A stretch of DNA of 64,000 nt from Mycobacterium mantenii (GCF_010731775.1 NZ_AP022590.1:1612001-1676000); one strand, 5' to 3'; counted from the stretch's first letter, positions 1 to 8,243 are shown. Notes: a model not told the origin generated them from the letters alone. Numbers and translations are program-made.

Positions 1-515
1 CCCTCGACGAACACCGCCTCGGAGATCTCCATCGGGTTGGCCGGGTCGGATCCCTGGCCGATCACCATGAACCCGTTGGTGCCGAGGTCGATGGGCTGCT
101 GCTGGCCGTTGACCTTCTTACCGACGACGTCGCGCATGTTCGCCGCGGTCTGGGCGGCAGTGCCCGCGTCCGGAAAGACCGCGATCGTATCGACGATGGT
201 GCGCTTGCCGTCGGGATTCTTGAAGACCTGTCCCACACCGGCGATGCCGCTGGGATTCTGGCTCGGCGGCCCGTCGGCGGTGGCGTTAGGGCCGATGTCG
301 CTGGGCTTGATCAGCAGGTTGCTGTAGTCCGCCGGGGCTCCCGGTGAGGCCGGGGCCGCGCCGGCCGACGGGGTCGACGAGGCGGCCGAGCTGGACGACG
401 CGGCCGAACCCGATGATGCCGTCGAGCCCTTGTCCCCGCCGCAGCCCACCACCGTCGCGCCGATCAACACAGCGGTAGCCGTCAAGCCGAGCGCGGACGT
501 CCGCACCGTATTCAT
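1..515 (-). CDS. Putative secreted lipoprotein, 3' end outside window
   Basis: The reading frame is open to the left edge, so only the N-terminal ~171 residues are present. The ATG at 515 follows a strong Shine-Dalgarno (AGGAGGAG). The N-terminus is a signal peptide ending in a lipobox-like VVGC, so Cys26 or close to it should be lipidated by Lgt/LspA. A low-complexity Ser/Ala/Pro linker follows, typical of mycobacterial lipoproteins, and then a soluble domain starting near PSDIGPNATADG. I do not recognise the domain. It does not obviously match the lppI that I recall near Rv2047c in M. tuberculosis, so I give no symbol. It is transcribed in the same direction as the next gene upstream (stop at 643) across a 127-bp gap. 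Confidence 0.75.
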   Translation of the reverse strand, partial: MNTVRTSALGLTATAVLIGATVVGCGGDKGSTASSGSAASSSSAASSTPSAGAAPASPGAPADYSNLLIKPSDIGPNATADGPPSQNPSGIAGVGQVFKNPDGKRTIVDTIAVFPDAGTAAQTAANMRDVVGKKVNGQQQPIDLGTNGFMVIGQGSDPANPMEISEAVFVE

Positions 516-642
516 AAGGGTCTCCTCCTGAAGTCAGCCATTTGTACCCCTCACCATCGGCGAACACGCGAAATTCGGATGCCGGGCAAATCTTCATCCA
601 AGAGCCCAGCTTATGGGCTTGCGGCCATCTCAGTAAGGGTGG

Positions 643-1725
643 TCAGCGCTCTTTCCACATCGCGCCGCGCATGGTCGCCGAGAGCGGAATCTCCTCGACG
701 CCGATGAGCCCCTGAGGCGCGCGGCACACCCAGTCGATCGCATTAACGACCCGGCCGGCCGTCGAGATGCAGCCGGCATCAGTGGAATCGAACAGCGGAT
801 GGGACACGTGGGTGTTGATCTCGACGCGCGGTTCGCCCTCCACGACGACGCGGTGCACCCCGGTGTGGCCCTCGGGCGGGAATTCCCAGTCGGGCGCCGC
901 GGCCTGGGTGAGCCTGGTGACGTGCTCCAGCGTGATCACCGGTTCACCGTCGCGCACGCCCTCGGTGGCGAACCGAACCGCGGCCATCCGCCCGGGCTCC
1001 ACCGTCATCATGGTGCAGTCGATGCGCTCGGGCGTGAACCAGCGTTCGATGCGCTGGCGCACGTCGTCGAGCTCGACGCCAAAATTGTCGGCCAGGCTGC
1101 GAACCTGTCCACCCCACATCGCCACGATCACCCCGGGCAGAAACATCATCGGCGAGTCATCATCCGGTGTTGTACCGAAACCCATTGCAGCACCAGTGAA
1201 CTCGGCGTCATCGTAATTTCCGTAGTCGAAGATTTCCTGCACGGTGACCGAAGAGACCCGGGTGGTCAGGCTGACCGCCGAGTGCACCAGCGTGTCGCCG
1301 GAGAAGCCGGGGTCGATGCCGTTGACGTAGAGCGAGGCGTTACCGGCGGCGCAGGCCCGCTCCAGGGGCTCCCGCAACCAATCGTCGGCATGGCGGGGCG
1401 TGACCAGCCACACCATCGACGTACCGACCACGTTGACACCCGCCGCGAGGAACTTCGACATCTGCTCGATGGCTTCCATCGGCCGGGTCTCGCCCTGCGA
1501 GGTGTACACGACGCAGTCGGCGCTGAGGGCCACCAGGGCGTCGATGTCGTCGGTGGCGATGATGCCGGTCGGCTCGTTGAGCCCGCACAACTGCGCCGCA
1601 TCCCGGCCGACCTTCTCCGCGCCGGCCGCGTGCACACCGACCAGTTCCAGATCCGGTCTGCCGATGATCGCCCGCAACGAATGCCGGCCCACGTTGCCGG
1701 TGGAGAATTGAATGACTCTGCGCAC
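643..1725 (-). CDS. NAD(P)-dependent amine dehydrogenase-like oxidoreductase (DapB/2,4-diaminopentanoate dehydrogenase-like), paralogue 1
   Basis: About 360 residues. A Rossmann N-terminus reads VIQFSTGNVGRHSL, a GxxGxxx nucleotide-binding turn. It is followed by the family signatures VGRDAAQLCG and NGIDPGFSGD and an alpha/beta C-terminal substrate domain. This matches mycobacterial proteins annotated as 'NAD(P)H-dependent amine dehydrogenase' or 'dihydrodipicolinate reductase-like'; substrates are generally unknown. The open frame extends to 1872 but would run into the upstream SDR gene. GTG at 1725, preceded by AGGACGAGGG, leaves a 65-bp gap and fits the start of the two paralogues in this cluster (3411-4511 and 9432-10484). 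It is probably cotranscribed with the SDR at 1791-2579. A role in redox chemistry on a lipid or terpenoid-like substrate is inference from the neighbouring P450s. Confidence 0.85.
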   Translation of the reverse strand: MRRVIQFSTGNVGRHSLRAIIGRPDLELVGVHAAGAEKVGRDAAQLCGLNEPTGIIATDDIDALVALSADCVVYTSQGETRPMEAIEQMSKFLAAGVNVVGTSMVWLVTPRHADDWLREPLERACAAGNASLYVNGIDPGFSGDTLVHSAVSLTTRVSSVTVQEIFDYGNYDDAEFTGAAMGFGTTPDDDSPMMFLPGVIVAMWGGQVRSLADNFGVELDDVRQRIERWFTPERIDCTMMTVEPGRMAAVRFATEGVRDGEPVITLEHVTRLTQAAAPDWEFPPEGHTGVHRVVVEGEPRVEINTHVSHPLFDSTDAGCISTAGRVVNAIDWVCRAPQGLIGVEEIPLSATMRGAMWKER

Positions 1726-1790
1726 GGTTACCCTCGTCCTTCCGGCGGTGGGTGCTGACCCATCATGCCGCGTCCAATCGCCGGGCGGGG

Positions 1791-2579
1791 TCAGTAATCC
1801 GGTATCGGCAGCGGCGAATTGTTCGAGTCGATGCCACCGTCGACGTGAAAGATCGCGTTGGTCGCATAACAATCGCGGGTGGAGAGGTACACCGCGAGCC
1901 GCCCGAGATCCTCGACGTCACCCAGCCGATGCAGGGGTGTGGCCTCTTTCATTTTCTCCAACGACCCGGGCATCAAATCCAGGCTGCCCTGCAGGCCGTC
2001 GGTCGCGAATGAACCGAGTGCGATGGCGTTGACGCGAATCTTCGGCGCGAGTTCCTGGGCCATGGCGCGGGTGAGCGCCTCGAGGCCGCCCTTCGCGACG
2101 CAGTACGCGGTCAGCGCCCGAATGCCGAACCGGGCCGAGCCCGACGAGATATTGATGATGGAACCGTGTCCGGCGCTGAGCATGTGCGGGGCGGTGAGCT
2201 GACTCATGATGAAGGCGGAGGTCACGCACCAGTCGAAGGTGTGCCGGAAGTCGTCGTCGGTGATGTCCAAAAACCGTGCGTACGTGGAACCACCGACGTT
2301 GTTGACGAGAATGTCGATGCGGCCGAAGCGCTCCATGGCGGTGTTCACCACGCGTTCGCCGTCCGGGCGACTCATCGCATCCGCGACGAGCGCCAGCCCC
2401 TTGCCGCCGGCCTTTTCGATACCCTCAATGGTGCCAACGATTTCCGACTCGGTCCGTGCCGTCCCGACGACGGTGGCGCCGGCCTCCGCCAGTACCCGAG
2501 CGATGCCGGCCCCGACACCGCGGCCGGCACCGGTGACGATGGCAACCTGTCCGTCCAGCCTGAACTGCTCCATTGCCAT
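1791..2579 (-). CDS. Short-chain dehydrogenase/reductase (classical SDR)
   Basis: 262 residues, the usual classical SDR length. The cofactor motif is TGAGRGVGAG near residue 16, followed by NNVGG, the catalytic Ser in NISSGSARFG, and YCVAKGG (YxxxK). The C-terminus has the usual FHVDGGID. It should be a soluble NAD(P)-dependent alcohol dehydrogenase or ketoreductase. The ATG at 2579 has GGAGG nine bases upstream; a second ATG at 2573 is less favoured. It lies divergent to the TetR regulator at 2791, and an inverted repeat sits in its promoter at 2635-2646. It is probably the first gene of an operon with the amine dehydrogenase-like gene at 643-1725. The substrate cannot be read from the sequence. 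Confidence 0.92.
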   Translation of the reverse strand: MAMEQFRLDGQVAIVTGAGRGVGAGIARVLAEAGATVVGTARTESEIVGTIEGIEKAGGKGLALVADAMSRPDGERVVNTAMERFGRIDILVNNVGGSTYARFLDITDDDFRHTFDWCVTSAFIMSQLTAPHMLSAGHGSIINISSGSARFGIRALTAYCVAKGGLEALTRAMAQELAPKIRVNAIALGSFATDGLQGSLDLMPGSLEKMKEATPLHRLGDVEDLGRLAVYLSTRDCYATNAIFHVDGGIDSNNSPLPIPDY

Positions 2580-2617
2580 CCCGGGTTCCTCCGATTGTCT
2601 GGTACGCCGCGTTGTTA

Positions 2618-2647
2618 AATCTAGAAAATTATGCTGACTAAAGTCAA
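2618..2647 (-). promoter_or_regulatory. Predicted promoter of the SDR operon
   Basis: On the minus strand there is a -35-like TTGACT (2642-2647) and a -10-like TAGATT (2618-2623) with an 18-bp spacer, in a locally A+T-rich stretch. The inverted repeat at 2635-2646 overlaps the -35, so a bound repressor would block RNA polymerase. This was identified by eye only. Confidence 0.5.
2635..2646. promoter_or_regulatory. Candidate TetR operator 1 (TGACT-AA-AGTCA)
   Basis: This is a perfect 5-bp inverted repeat with a 2-bp centre, TGACTAAAGTCA, in the intergenic region between the SDR and the divergent TetR gene. Related sites lie at 4595-4606 and 4756-4771 in two other promoters of the cluster. A TetR dimer commonly autoregulates from its own intergenic region, so this is the most likely primary site. 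Confidence 0.6.
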
Positions 2648-2790
2648 TGAATTGCAGCGACCGAGGTCGGCGATAGCAGGACCCGCCCAAGAATGACCAA
2701 GTTATGCAACTCTTTTTGATTGCCGCACGGCATAATGGTCGGGTGAACCCGGAACCACTCACATGAGTCGGGTCAACCGTGAGGAAAGCA

Positions 2791-3390
2791 ATGGCTGTGA
2801 CGGACCGACTGTCGGCACGAGAAGCTAAGCGTCTGCAGACGCGCGAGCGTCTGATGGGCGCCGCGATAGCGGAGTTCGCCCGCGCCGGAATGGCGGAGGC
2901 GGACGTCAGTGCCATCGTGGCCGCCGCGGGGGTCGCGCACGGAACGTTCTTCTTCCACTTCCCCACCAAGGAGCACGTGCTGCTGGAGCTGGAGCGCCGC
3001 GAAGAGGACCGCATAGCCAAGCAATTCGCGCAATTCCTGAAATCCAAGCACGATCTCGTCTCCGCATTCAACGAGGCGGTCCGGCTGGTGATCGGGTTGG
3101 AACGCCGGCTGGGTGATCTGCTCTTCAATGATTTTCTCGCGCTGCACTTCTCCCAAACCCGCCCGCAGACCGAAGACGGCGGAGACCATCCGCTGATCGT
3201 CCTGGTCGCCCGCGAAATCGAGCAGGCCCAGGAACGCGGGGAGACCGATCCCGACGTCAGTCCCATGAACAGCGCGGTGTTTTTCCTGCTGGGTCTCTAC
3301 GCCCTGCTGATCACGACCAATCACTGGCCGACCGGCCACACCCTGCTCGAGGACTACGTGGCGAGAACGTTGCGAAGTCTGCAGCCGTAG
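2791..3390 (+). CDS. TetR/AcrR-family transcriptional regulator
   Basis: 199 residues. The N-terminal helix-turn-helix reads ADVSAIVAAAGVAHGTFFFH at about residues 37-56 with the usual FPTKEHVLLEL after it. The rest is a helical ligand-binding and dimerisation domain. A GTG at 2779 is possible, but GAGGAAAG just before ATG 2791 favours the latter. The gene is divergent from the SDR operon and ends 20 bp from the convergent oxidoreductase at 3411. Three TGACTNNAGTCA-like repeats near cluster promoters make it the probable local repressor of the SDR, oxidoreductase and membrane-protein operons. The effector is unknown and is likely a pathway substrate or a CoA/lipid intermediate. Confidence 0.93.
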   Translation: MAVTDRLSAREAKRLQTRERLMGAAIAEFARAGMAEADVSAIVAAAGVAHGTFFFHFPTKEHVLLELERREEDRIAKQFAQFLKSKHDLVSAFNEAVRLVIGLERRLGDLLFNDFLALHFSQTRPQTEDGGDHPLIVLVAREIEQAQERGETDPDVSPMNSAVFFLLGLYALLITTNHWPTGHTLLEDYVARTLRSLQP

Positions 3391-3410
3391 CTCTGCAAAA
3401 CCCGACGCCC

Positions 3411-4511
3411 CTAACGCACCACGCCGCGCAACGGCACCAATCCGAGCTCCTTGTGCGTCAGGAACCCCGGCGCGGCCTCACACACGGCCGGGACGGTGTT
3501 GGCCGGGCCCATCGCAGTCCAGGTGTAGCCGGGCTTGGGGTAGTTGCCCTGCGGATCGGCCGGCGCCTGCAGGATCAGCTCGGTGGGTTCATCGCCCTCG
3601 ATCACGATGCGGTAGTGATAGTGCCCGCCCCAATCCGGCTGCGGCTCAATGGCATCGTATTCATCCATCGTGTACATCTCGTGGAAGGTGATCAGGGGCT
3701 TGCCGTCGACCCACGACGTCCACTTGTGGTGCTGCGAGGCGACGGTACCCTTCTTGATCGTGCCTTTGAAGCCCGGCATATCACTGGATAGGCCTCCCTC
3801 ATAAGGGATGTCGCGCGTTGCCGTTCCCAACTCGACGTCCGTGGTGTACTTGTCGACGGTCTTGCCGAAGCCGTCGACCACCATGGCCATCGATTGGGCG
3901 AACAGTGGCCACGCGTTACCCAGCAGGTTCGGCCCGGCCATGAACTCTTCGGGGTCGCTGCCCATTCCCATCTCATGCAGGTACTTCAGCGTGTCCTTGC
4001 CGAAGTTCACCACCTCGTAGATGTGGATGGCGTCGATCCGGCTGACGATGCGGGCCAGCGTCAGGACCAGCAGGTCGCCGGCGAAACCGGGGTTGACCCC
4101 ACCGGCGTGAAACGACGTGCCGCCCTCGCGGCACGCCGCGTCGATCTTGTCGATGTCGGCCTTGCTGTGTTCGGTTGGATACCACCACGCGCCACCCGAG
4201 GCGACGACGTTCTTGCCCCCGCGCAGCAGCCGGCAGACCTCGTCGGGATCCGACCACAACGGCGCATAGAAGACGCAATCGGCGTCCAGCGCTTCGATTG
4301 CGTCCTTGTCGGTGGTGGCGAGCACCCCGATCGGTGCGATGCCGACGAGCTCCCCGGCGTCCCTGCCCACCTTTTCCGGACGGTTGCAGAGCACACCGAC
4401 GACTTCGAAGGCGGGGTTATGCGCGAAATGGCGCAGCGCCACGGTCCCGACATTGCCGATGCCCCACTGGATCACGCGATACTTTTTCTCGGCCGGCGAT
4501 GTGAGCGTCAT
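3411..4511 (-). CDS. NAD(P)-dependent amine dehydrogenase-like oxidoreductase, paralogue 2
   Basis: 366 residues. The N-terminus YRVIQWGIGNVGTVALRHF is a Rossmann motif, followed by VGRDAGELVGIAP and GGVNPGFAGDLL, the same landmarks as in the paralogues at 643-1725 and 9432-10484. The ATG at 4511 has AAGGAG seven bases upstream; an extended frame to 4535 lacks such a site. The gene is alone on its strand between the convergent TetR (20-bp gap) and a 300-bp divergent promoter region. An operator-like repeat (4595-4606) lies upstream. The presence of three diverged copies in one cluster suggests different steps or substrates rather than redundancy. The reaction is not determinable from sequence. 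Confidence 0.87.
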   Translation of the reverse strand: MTLTSPAEKKYRVIQWGIGNVGTVALRHFAHNPAFEVVGVLCNRPEKVGRDAGELVGIAPIGVLATTDKDAIEALDADCVFYAPLWSDPDEVCRLLRGGKNVVASGGAWWYPTEHSKADIDKIDAACREGGTSFHAGGVNPGFAGDLLVLTLARIVSRIDAIHIYEVVNFGKDTLKYLHEMGMGSDPEEFMAGPNLLGNAWPLFAQSMAMVVDGFGKTVDKYTTDVELGTATRDIPYEGGLSSDMPGFKGTIKKGTVASQHHKWTSWVDGKPLITFHEMYTMDEYDAIEPQPDWGGHYHYRIVIEGDEPTELILQAPADPQGNYPKPGYTWTAMGPANTVPAVCEAAPGFLTHKELGLVPLRGVVR

Positions 4512-4594
4512 TGCTACTCCTTTGCATGGCCGCAACGGCTGAGCGCTTGCTGAGCGTAGGCATCCGCCGAATGATGTGTCAACGATTCATAGGC

Positions 4595-4606
4595 TGACTC
4601 TTGTCA
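4595..4606. promoter_or_regulatory. Candidate TetR operator 2 (TGACT-CT-TGTCA)
   Basis: This is the TGACTNNAGTCA pattern with one mismatch; in longer form CTGAC-TCTT-GTCAG is a perfect inverted repeat (4594-4607). It lies about 85 bp upstream of the minus-strand gene at 3411-4511. On that strand a -10-like TATGAA follows it, the same geometry as operator 3. It is in the 4512-4811 intergenic region, which otherwise holds no gene. Confidence 0.5.
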
Positions 4607-4753
4607 GTAGTCATGCCCAAGTGGTGCGGCCGCAACGGCCAAGTGCCGACCGTGCATTCAGCCGCCAGACCGGCATACGGGCATACGGGCAAACCGAATG
4701 ACAGCCGGTCCCCGGGCCAAAGACCCGCTGCGCCGAAACCATGCCAATAGCTT

Positions 4754-4781
4754 TTGCTGACTTGAGTCAGCCTGTTATAGT
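4754..4781 (+). promoter_or_regulatory. Predicted promoter with embedded operator 3, upstream of the membrane-protein operon
   Basis: A -35-like TTGCTG (4754-4759) and a good -10 TATAGT (4776-4781) are separated by 16 bp. Between them lies GCTGACT-TG-AGTCAGC (4756-4771), a perfect 7-bp inverted repeat with a 2-bp centre and the same core as operators 1 and 2. A repressor bound in the spacer would block the promoter. The predicted start leaves a short leader before GTG 4812, which has GGGAGGG upstream. Confidence 0.6.
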
Positions 4782-4811
4782 TCACGGGCCGATTCAATCA
4801 CGGGAGGGTTT

Positions 4812-5558
4812 GTGAATCTGCCGAGGCTGCAACATCGCACTGCCGGCAGTGAGGGCATCACCGCCGGATCGAGCGGCGCTCCCCCAACGGGTCTGACGAT
4901 CGACGAACACCTGGAACGGTCGCAACTCGCGCAGCGTCAGGCCGACAAATGGCTCATCTCCGGCAGCCTCCTGATCGGCACCGCGGCACTGGGCGTCTTC
5001 GGTTTGCCGCTGTTTCTCTGGGGAGTGCGGTTGCTGCGCAGGGCCCAGCGGGATGGCCTCTCCGTGCGGCCGATGCTGGTCACGTTGCTAGGCTATCTGG
5101 TCATCATCGACGCCGCCATCAACACGGTCGGATGGGCACTCGATTTGGTGGCGAGCCACACTCTGCTGGCCCGCGTGCTGCTCAACGGGTGGGGCAACAT
5201 GTTCGACGCCGGATATTTCTGGCACTACAACGAGTTGTGGGTCGGCGGCGCGGCCGGCCCAGGCGAAAAGGCTTTGGAAGTCGGCCTCATCCTGACCGTC
5301 TTCACCATGCGCATCGCCGCGGCCATCGGCTTCCTGCAGATGAAACGTTGGGGCCATCAGTGGATGGTGGTCACCTGCTGGATGGGCGTCGTCATCTGGA
5401 TCACCTACGTCTTCAACATGACCATGTTCGCCGACGTGCGCTTCGCCGGCGTCGTGCTGCCGGTCGTCGGCTGGTGGCTCTACGACATCTTCTACATCAC
5501 CCCATTCCTCGCCATCCCCTACCTGCACACCGTCAACCGCGAACTGTTCTCGGACTGA
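4812..5558 (+). CDS. Multi-spanning membrane protein of unknown family, copy A
   Basis: 248 residues with about five or six hydrophobic segments (roughly residues 52-78, 92-117, 155-177, 184-206 and 213-238). I do not recognise the family. It is nearly identical over its last ~190 residues to the protein at 8240-8965, so the two are a recent duplication. Polar residues kept in both copies and lying in or next to membrane segments include FDAGYFWHYNELW, MKRWGHQW, FADVR, YDIFYIT and PYLHTVNRE. Several His, Asp and Glu residues could bind metal. The gene starts an operon with a microprotein and a NorD/NorQ-like ATPase pair. A membrane metalloenzyme is a hypothesis from this context, not shown by sequence. 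The GTG start has GGGAGGG just upstream. Confidence 0.85.
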   Translation: MNLPRLQHRTAGSEGITAGSSGAPPTGLTIDEHLERSQLAQRQADKWLISGSLLIGTAALGVFGLPLFLWGVRLLRRAQRDGLSVRPMLVTLLGYLVIIDAAINTVGWALDLVASHTLLARVLLNGWGNMFDAGYFWHYNELWVGGAAGPGEKALEVGLILTVFTMRIAAAIGFLQMKRWGHQWMVVTCWMGVVIWITYVFNMTMFADVRFAGVVLPVVGWWLYDIFYITPFLAIPYLHTVNRELFSD

Positions 5559-5602
5559 AATGCGCGAGCCGAAATCCACTACGTCACTGAGGAAGTCACA
5601 TC

Positions 5603-5707
5603 ATGGGCTATCTATGGGAGATCCTTCGCTACGTCGCCGCATGGGGTGGCACCGGTCTGATCATCTGGTTCTGGTATTGGCTGTTCTCCAACATCGGGAC
5701 GTTCTGA
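5603..5707 (+). CDS. 34-residue single-span membrane microprotein
   Basis: The frame is ATG GGC TAT CTA TGG to TGA 5705-5707, encoding 34 residues that begin MGYLWEILRYVAAWGG and end FSNIGTF. It is one hydrophobic, Trp-rich helix. GAGGAAG lies upstream at a workable distance. It sits 44 bp after membrane protein A and 39 bp before the VWA gene on the same strand. A second microprotein (8115-8243) holds the equivalent place before membrane protein B. The pairing suggests a small subunit or assembly factor of the membrane complex. It is shorter than standard gene-calling cut-offs and so easily missed. Confidence 0.65.
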   Translation: MGYLWEILRYVAAWGGTGLIIWFWYWLFSNIGTF

Positions 5708-5746
5708 ACCGAGGCCTCGATAGTCGGAACGCACGGAGTTTCGCCG

Positions 5747-7270
5747 ATGGCTGACCAATCCTACGGACACGCGATGGCGCTGGAACGGGGATGCTCGGTG
5801 ACAGCGGTCGCGCTGAGCGACCAACGTCGCGAGGGCGTCCGGCTGGTCACTGGCGACGGGCGCGGCTTCGGTCTGAACGCGGCGCTGACATTCGTTCATG
5901 TCCCCTACCCGTCCGTTTGGAGCCGCAGGACCCTGACCTGCGGTGTGGCCCTGCAATGTTCGCCCTCGAAAGAACGCGTCACCGAATACCGTCTCAACGA
6001 GCTGTCCGCTCGCGAGCTGTGCGCGCTCGCGCTGGTCGAGGCCGGCGTCGCCGTCGGCTGGATCGCCTCCCGGTGGCCCGGTCTGCTTCCCGGGATCCGG
6101 CGGGTGCTCCCCGAAGTCCACGCCGAAGCCGCCGACATGGCCGGCGTGGAAATGCTCAACCGGGCAATCGCATTGGCGGCCACGGGCCGGGAACTGCCCG
6201 TTCATCCGTTGCTGGGCTCGTTGCCGTCGGCGTACACGGTGCCGCACGGGTTGGCCGATAAGCTGCGACGCAGCTTCGGCAGGATGCCTTGGACCACAAC
6301 GCAGAAGCGGCTGCCGCGGCCGTACTCGGTTCCGGTCGGCGGCGACGGGGGCGTCCGCAACCCCAACCTGCCGCCGCCCAGCCGGCCGCAGGACAACGAT
6401 CTCGACGTCACGCCACAACACCGGCCCGGGATCCCCTATCCCGAATGGAACATGTGGACACAGCGATTCATGCGCGACCACGTCGCCGTCGTCGAGCACG
6501 CCGACGCCCGGCACGCCCGCCGGCCCGTGCCGGTGGCCGTCGATGTGCGCAAGTGGTTCGAAGAACACACCCACCGCTCGATGACGAACCGCCTCGAAGA
6601 CGGCTCCGACCTCGATGTCGACCAGTACGTCAGCCATTACATCGACTTGGCGACCGGGGAGGCCAAGGAGCCGAAGGTGTTTCGCGACCTGCTGCCCAGC
6701 GGCCGCGACGTCACCACCGCCTTGCTGCTCGACGGCAGTTCATCGTTGGGCGTGCATGGCGGACGCGTCTTCCAGCTCGAATTGTCCTGTGCCGATGCGC
6801 TGTCGCGTGCCATGACGCTGGCACGCGAGCGTCACGGCGTCTTCGTCTTCACCGGCAACACCCGTCACCGAGTCGAAGTCCGCTGCCTGAAGGACTTCGA
6901 AGACCGTCGCTTCGTACCGCCGAGTGGGCTGGGCCTGTCCACCCGCGGATACACCAGACTCGGTGCGCCGCTGCGCCATTTGACGAGCAGGCTGCTGGCT
7001 CAGCCCTCGGAGCGCCGCCTCCTGATCGCCATCGGTGATGGCCTCATCTCCGACGAAGGCTACGAGGGTCGGTACGCCTGGGCCGATGCCGCGCACGCCG
7101 TCGAGGAGGCCAACGAGGCCGGGGTGTCGATGTACTACGTGGGCGTGGGACCGACCCGCGTCGACCCCCTCCCCGAGGTGTTCGGGCCGCGCCGGTCGCA
7201 ACGGATCCGCCGCATCGAAGAGCTGCCCCGAGTATTGGCCCATGTCCATCGTGAACTGGTCGCCGCGTGA
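5747..7270 (+). CDS. VWA-domain protein, NorD/CbbO-like partner of a MoxR ATPase
   Basis: 507 residues. The C-terminal third is a von Willebrand factor A domain. The MIDAS metal site DGSSSLG (DxSxS) lies near residue 328, with a downstream Thr in STRGYTR and an Asp in AIGDGLISDEG. The N-terminal part is helical and of no domain I recognise. Such proteins work with MoxR/CbbQ-type AAA+ ATPases, one of which follows directly (start 7293, 22-bp gap). NorQ/NorD and CbbQ/CbbO pairs mature or activate metalloenzymes and Rubisco. The ATG at 5747 is preceded by GGAG. The location between two copies of a membrane protein implies that this membrane protein is the client, which is inference. Confidence 0.88.
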   Translation: MADQSYGHAMALERGCSVTAVALSDQRREGVRLVTGDGRGFGLNAALTFVHVPYPSVWSRRTLTCGVALQCSPSKERVTEYRLNELSARELCALALVEAGVAVGWIASRWPGLLPGIRRVLPEVHAEAADMAGVEMLNRAIALAATGRELPVHPLLGSLPSAYTVPHGLADKLRRSFGRMPWTTTQKRLPRPYSVPVGGDGGVRNPNLPPPSRPQDNDLDVTPQHRPGIPYPEWNMWTQRFMRDHVAVVEHADARHARRPVPVAVDVRKWFEEHTHRSMTNRLEDGSDLDVDQYVSHYIDLATGEAKEPKVFRDLLPSGRDVTTALLLDGSSSLGVHGGRVFQLELSCADALSRAMTLARERHGVFVFTGNTRHRVEVRCLKDFEDRRFVPPSGLGLSTRGYTRLGAPLRHLTSRLLAQPSERRLLIAIGDGLISDEGYEGRYAWADAAHAVEEANEAGVSMYYVGVGPTRVDPLPEVFGPRRSQRIRRIEELPRVLAHVHRELVAA

Positions 7271-7292
7271 GCGCCGGCCTTCAGAGGAAGAG

Positions 7293-8099
7293 ATGACAAC
7301 CGAGACGTATTTCGCCAACGGCAACGAAGTTCAGCTGTTCGAGCAGGCCTTTCACCGGCGCATCCCGGTGATGCTCACCGGCCCGACCGGGTGCGGCAAG
7401 ACCCGGTTCGTCGAGCACATGGGCTCCTTGCTGCAGCGGCCCGTGGTCACCATCAGCTGTCACGACGACCTCACCAGCTCCGATCTGGTCGGCCGCTTCA
7501 TGGTGACCGGCGGCGATGTCGTCTGGACCGATGGCCCGCTGACCCGGGCCGTCAAGGCCGGCGCGATCTGCTATCTCGACGAAGTCGTCGAGGCCCGCCA
7601 CGATTCCCTGGCCATCCTGCATTCGCTCACCGACCACCGGCGGTCGCTGTACCTCGATCGTGCCGGCGAGGTCGTGCGAGCACCCGACGGGTTCATGCTG
7701 GTGTGTTCGTACAATCCGGCGTACCGCAGCTCACTCAAGGAGCTCAAACCCTCTTTCCGCCAACGGTTCGCGACCCTGGCGATGCATTACCTGCCGCCCG
7801 ACCGCGAGGCCGAGGTGATCGTCGCCGAATCCGGAATCCCGTTGGCCACCGCCAGGCGGCTCGTCGGATGCGCGGTCGCGATCCGCACCGCCGACCAAGC
7901 CTTCCACTTCGAGCCGCCGTCGACCAGGGTGCTGGTGACCGCGGCTCAGTTGATCGCCGCCGGCGCAACCGAATTGGATGCGGCCGACGCGTGCATACTC
8001 GCGCCGCTGAGCACCGACGGCGCGATCACCGACGGCCTGCGTGAAGTCGCGGCGGCCAGCCTGGGAACCTCGGACACATCCGCATCGAGCAGTTATTAG
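7293..8099 (+). CDS. MoxR/CbbQ/NorQ-family AAA+ ATPase
   Basis: 268 residues. The Walker A motif GPTGCGKT is near residues 29-36, Walker B ICYLDEV near residues 91-97, and a sensor-1-like CSYNPAY follows. The C-terminal region is of the CbbQ type. This family forms hexameric remodelling ATPases that act with a VWA protein to load metal into, or activate, a target enzyme. The start is the ATG at 7293, after AGAGGAAG; longer frames begin inside the VWA gene. It is cotranscribed with the VWA gene and followed 15 bp later by the microprotein at 8115. The GC content and codon use look like the neighbours. Confidence 0.92.
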   Translation: MTTETYFANGNEVQLFEQAFHRRIPVMLTGPTGCGKTRFVEHMGSLLQRPVVTISCHDDLTSSDLVGRFMVTGGDVVWTDGPLTRAVKAGAICYLDEVVEARHDSLAILHSLTDHRRSLYLDRAGEVVRAPDGFMLVCSYNPAYRSSLKELKPSFRQRFATLAMHYLPPDREAEVIVAESGIPLATARRLVGCAVAIRTADQAFHFEPPSTRVLVTAAQLIAAGATELDAADACILAPLSTDGAITDGLREVAAASLGTSDTSASSSY

Positions 8100-8114
8100 A
8101 AAGGAGCAACCGGC

Positions 8115-8243
8115 ATGGACCGACAGGAGGAGAAGCGCAAGAGGGCGCTCATCGTCTTCCAGATCTTCATCTACGGCTACCTGCTGGCGATGTTCGGCAT
8201 CCAGCTCTACATGTCGTTTGCACGGGGGTGGTGGGATCTGTGA
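8115..8243 (+). CDS. 42-residue single-span membrane microprotein
   Basis: The frame runs ATG GAC CGA CAG GAG to TGA 8241-8243, encoding 42 residues. The N-terminus is charged (MDRQEEKRKRALIVFQ), followed by one hydrophobic helix (IFIYGYLLAMFGIQLYM) and a Trp-rich tail. The GTG start of membrane protein B at 8240 overlaps its stop by 4 bp (GTGA), so translation is probably coupled. AAAGGAG precedes the ATG. The close coupling argues that it is a real gene and a partner of membrane protein B, with likely N-in topology by the positive-inside rule. Confidence 0.75.
   Translation: MDRQEEKRKRALIVFQIFIYGYLLAMFGIQLYMSFARGWWDL

Noticed and set aside
4579..4797. 72-residue minus-strand frame in the divergent regulatory region
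   Set aside because: It overlaps both operator-like repeats and a good plus-strand promoter and has no ribosome site.
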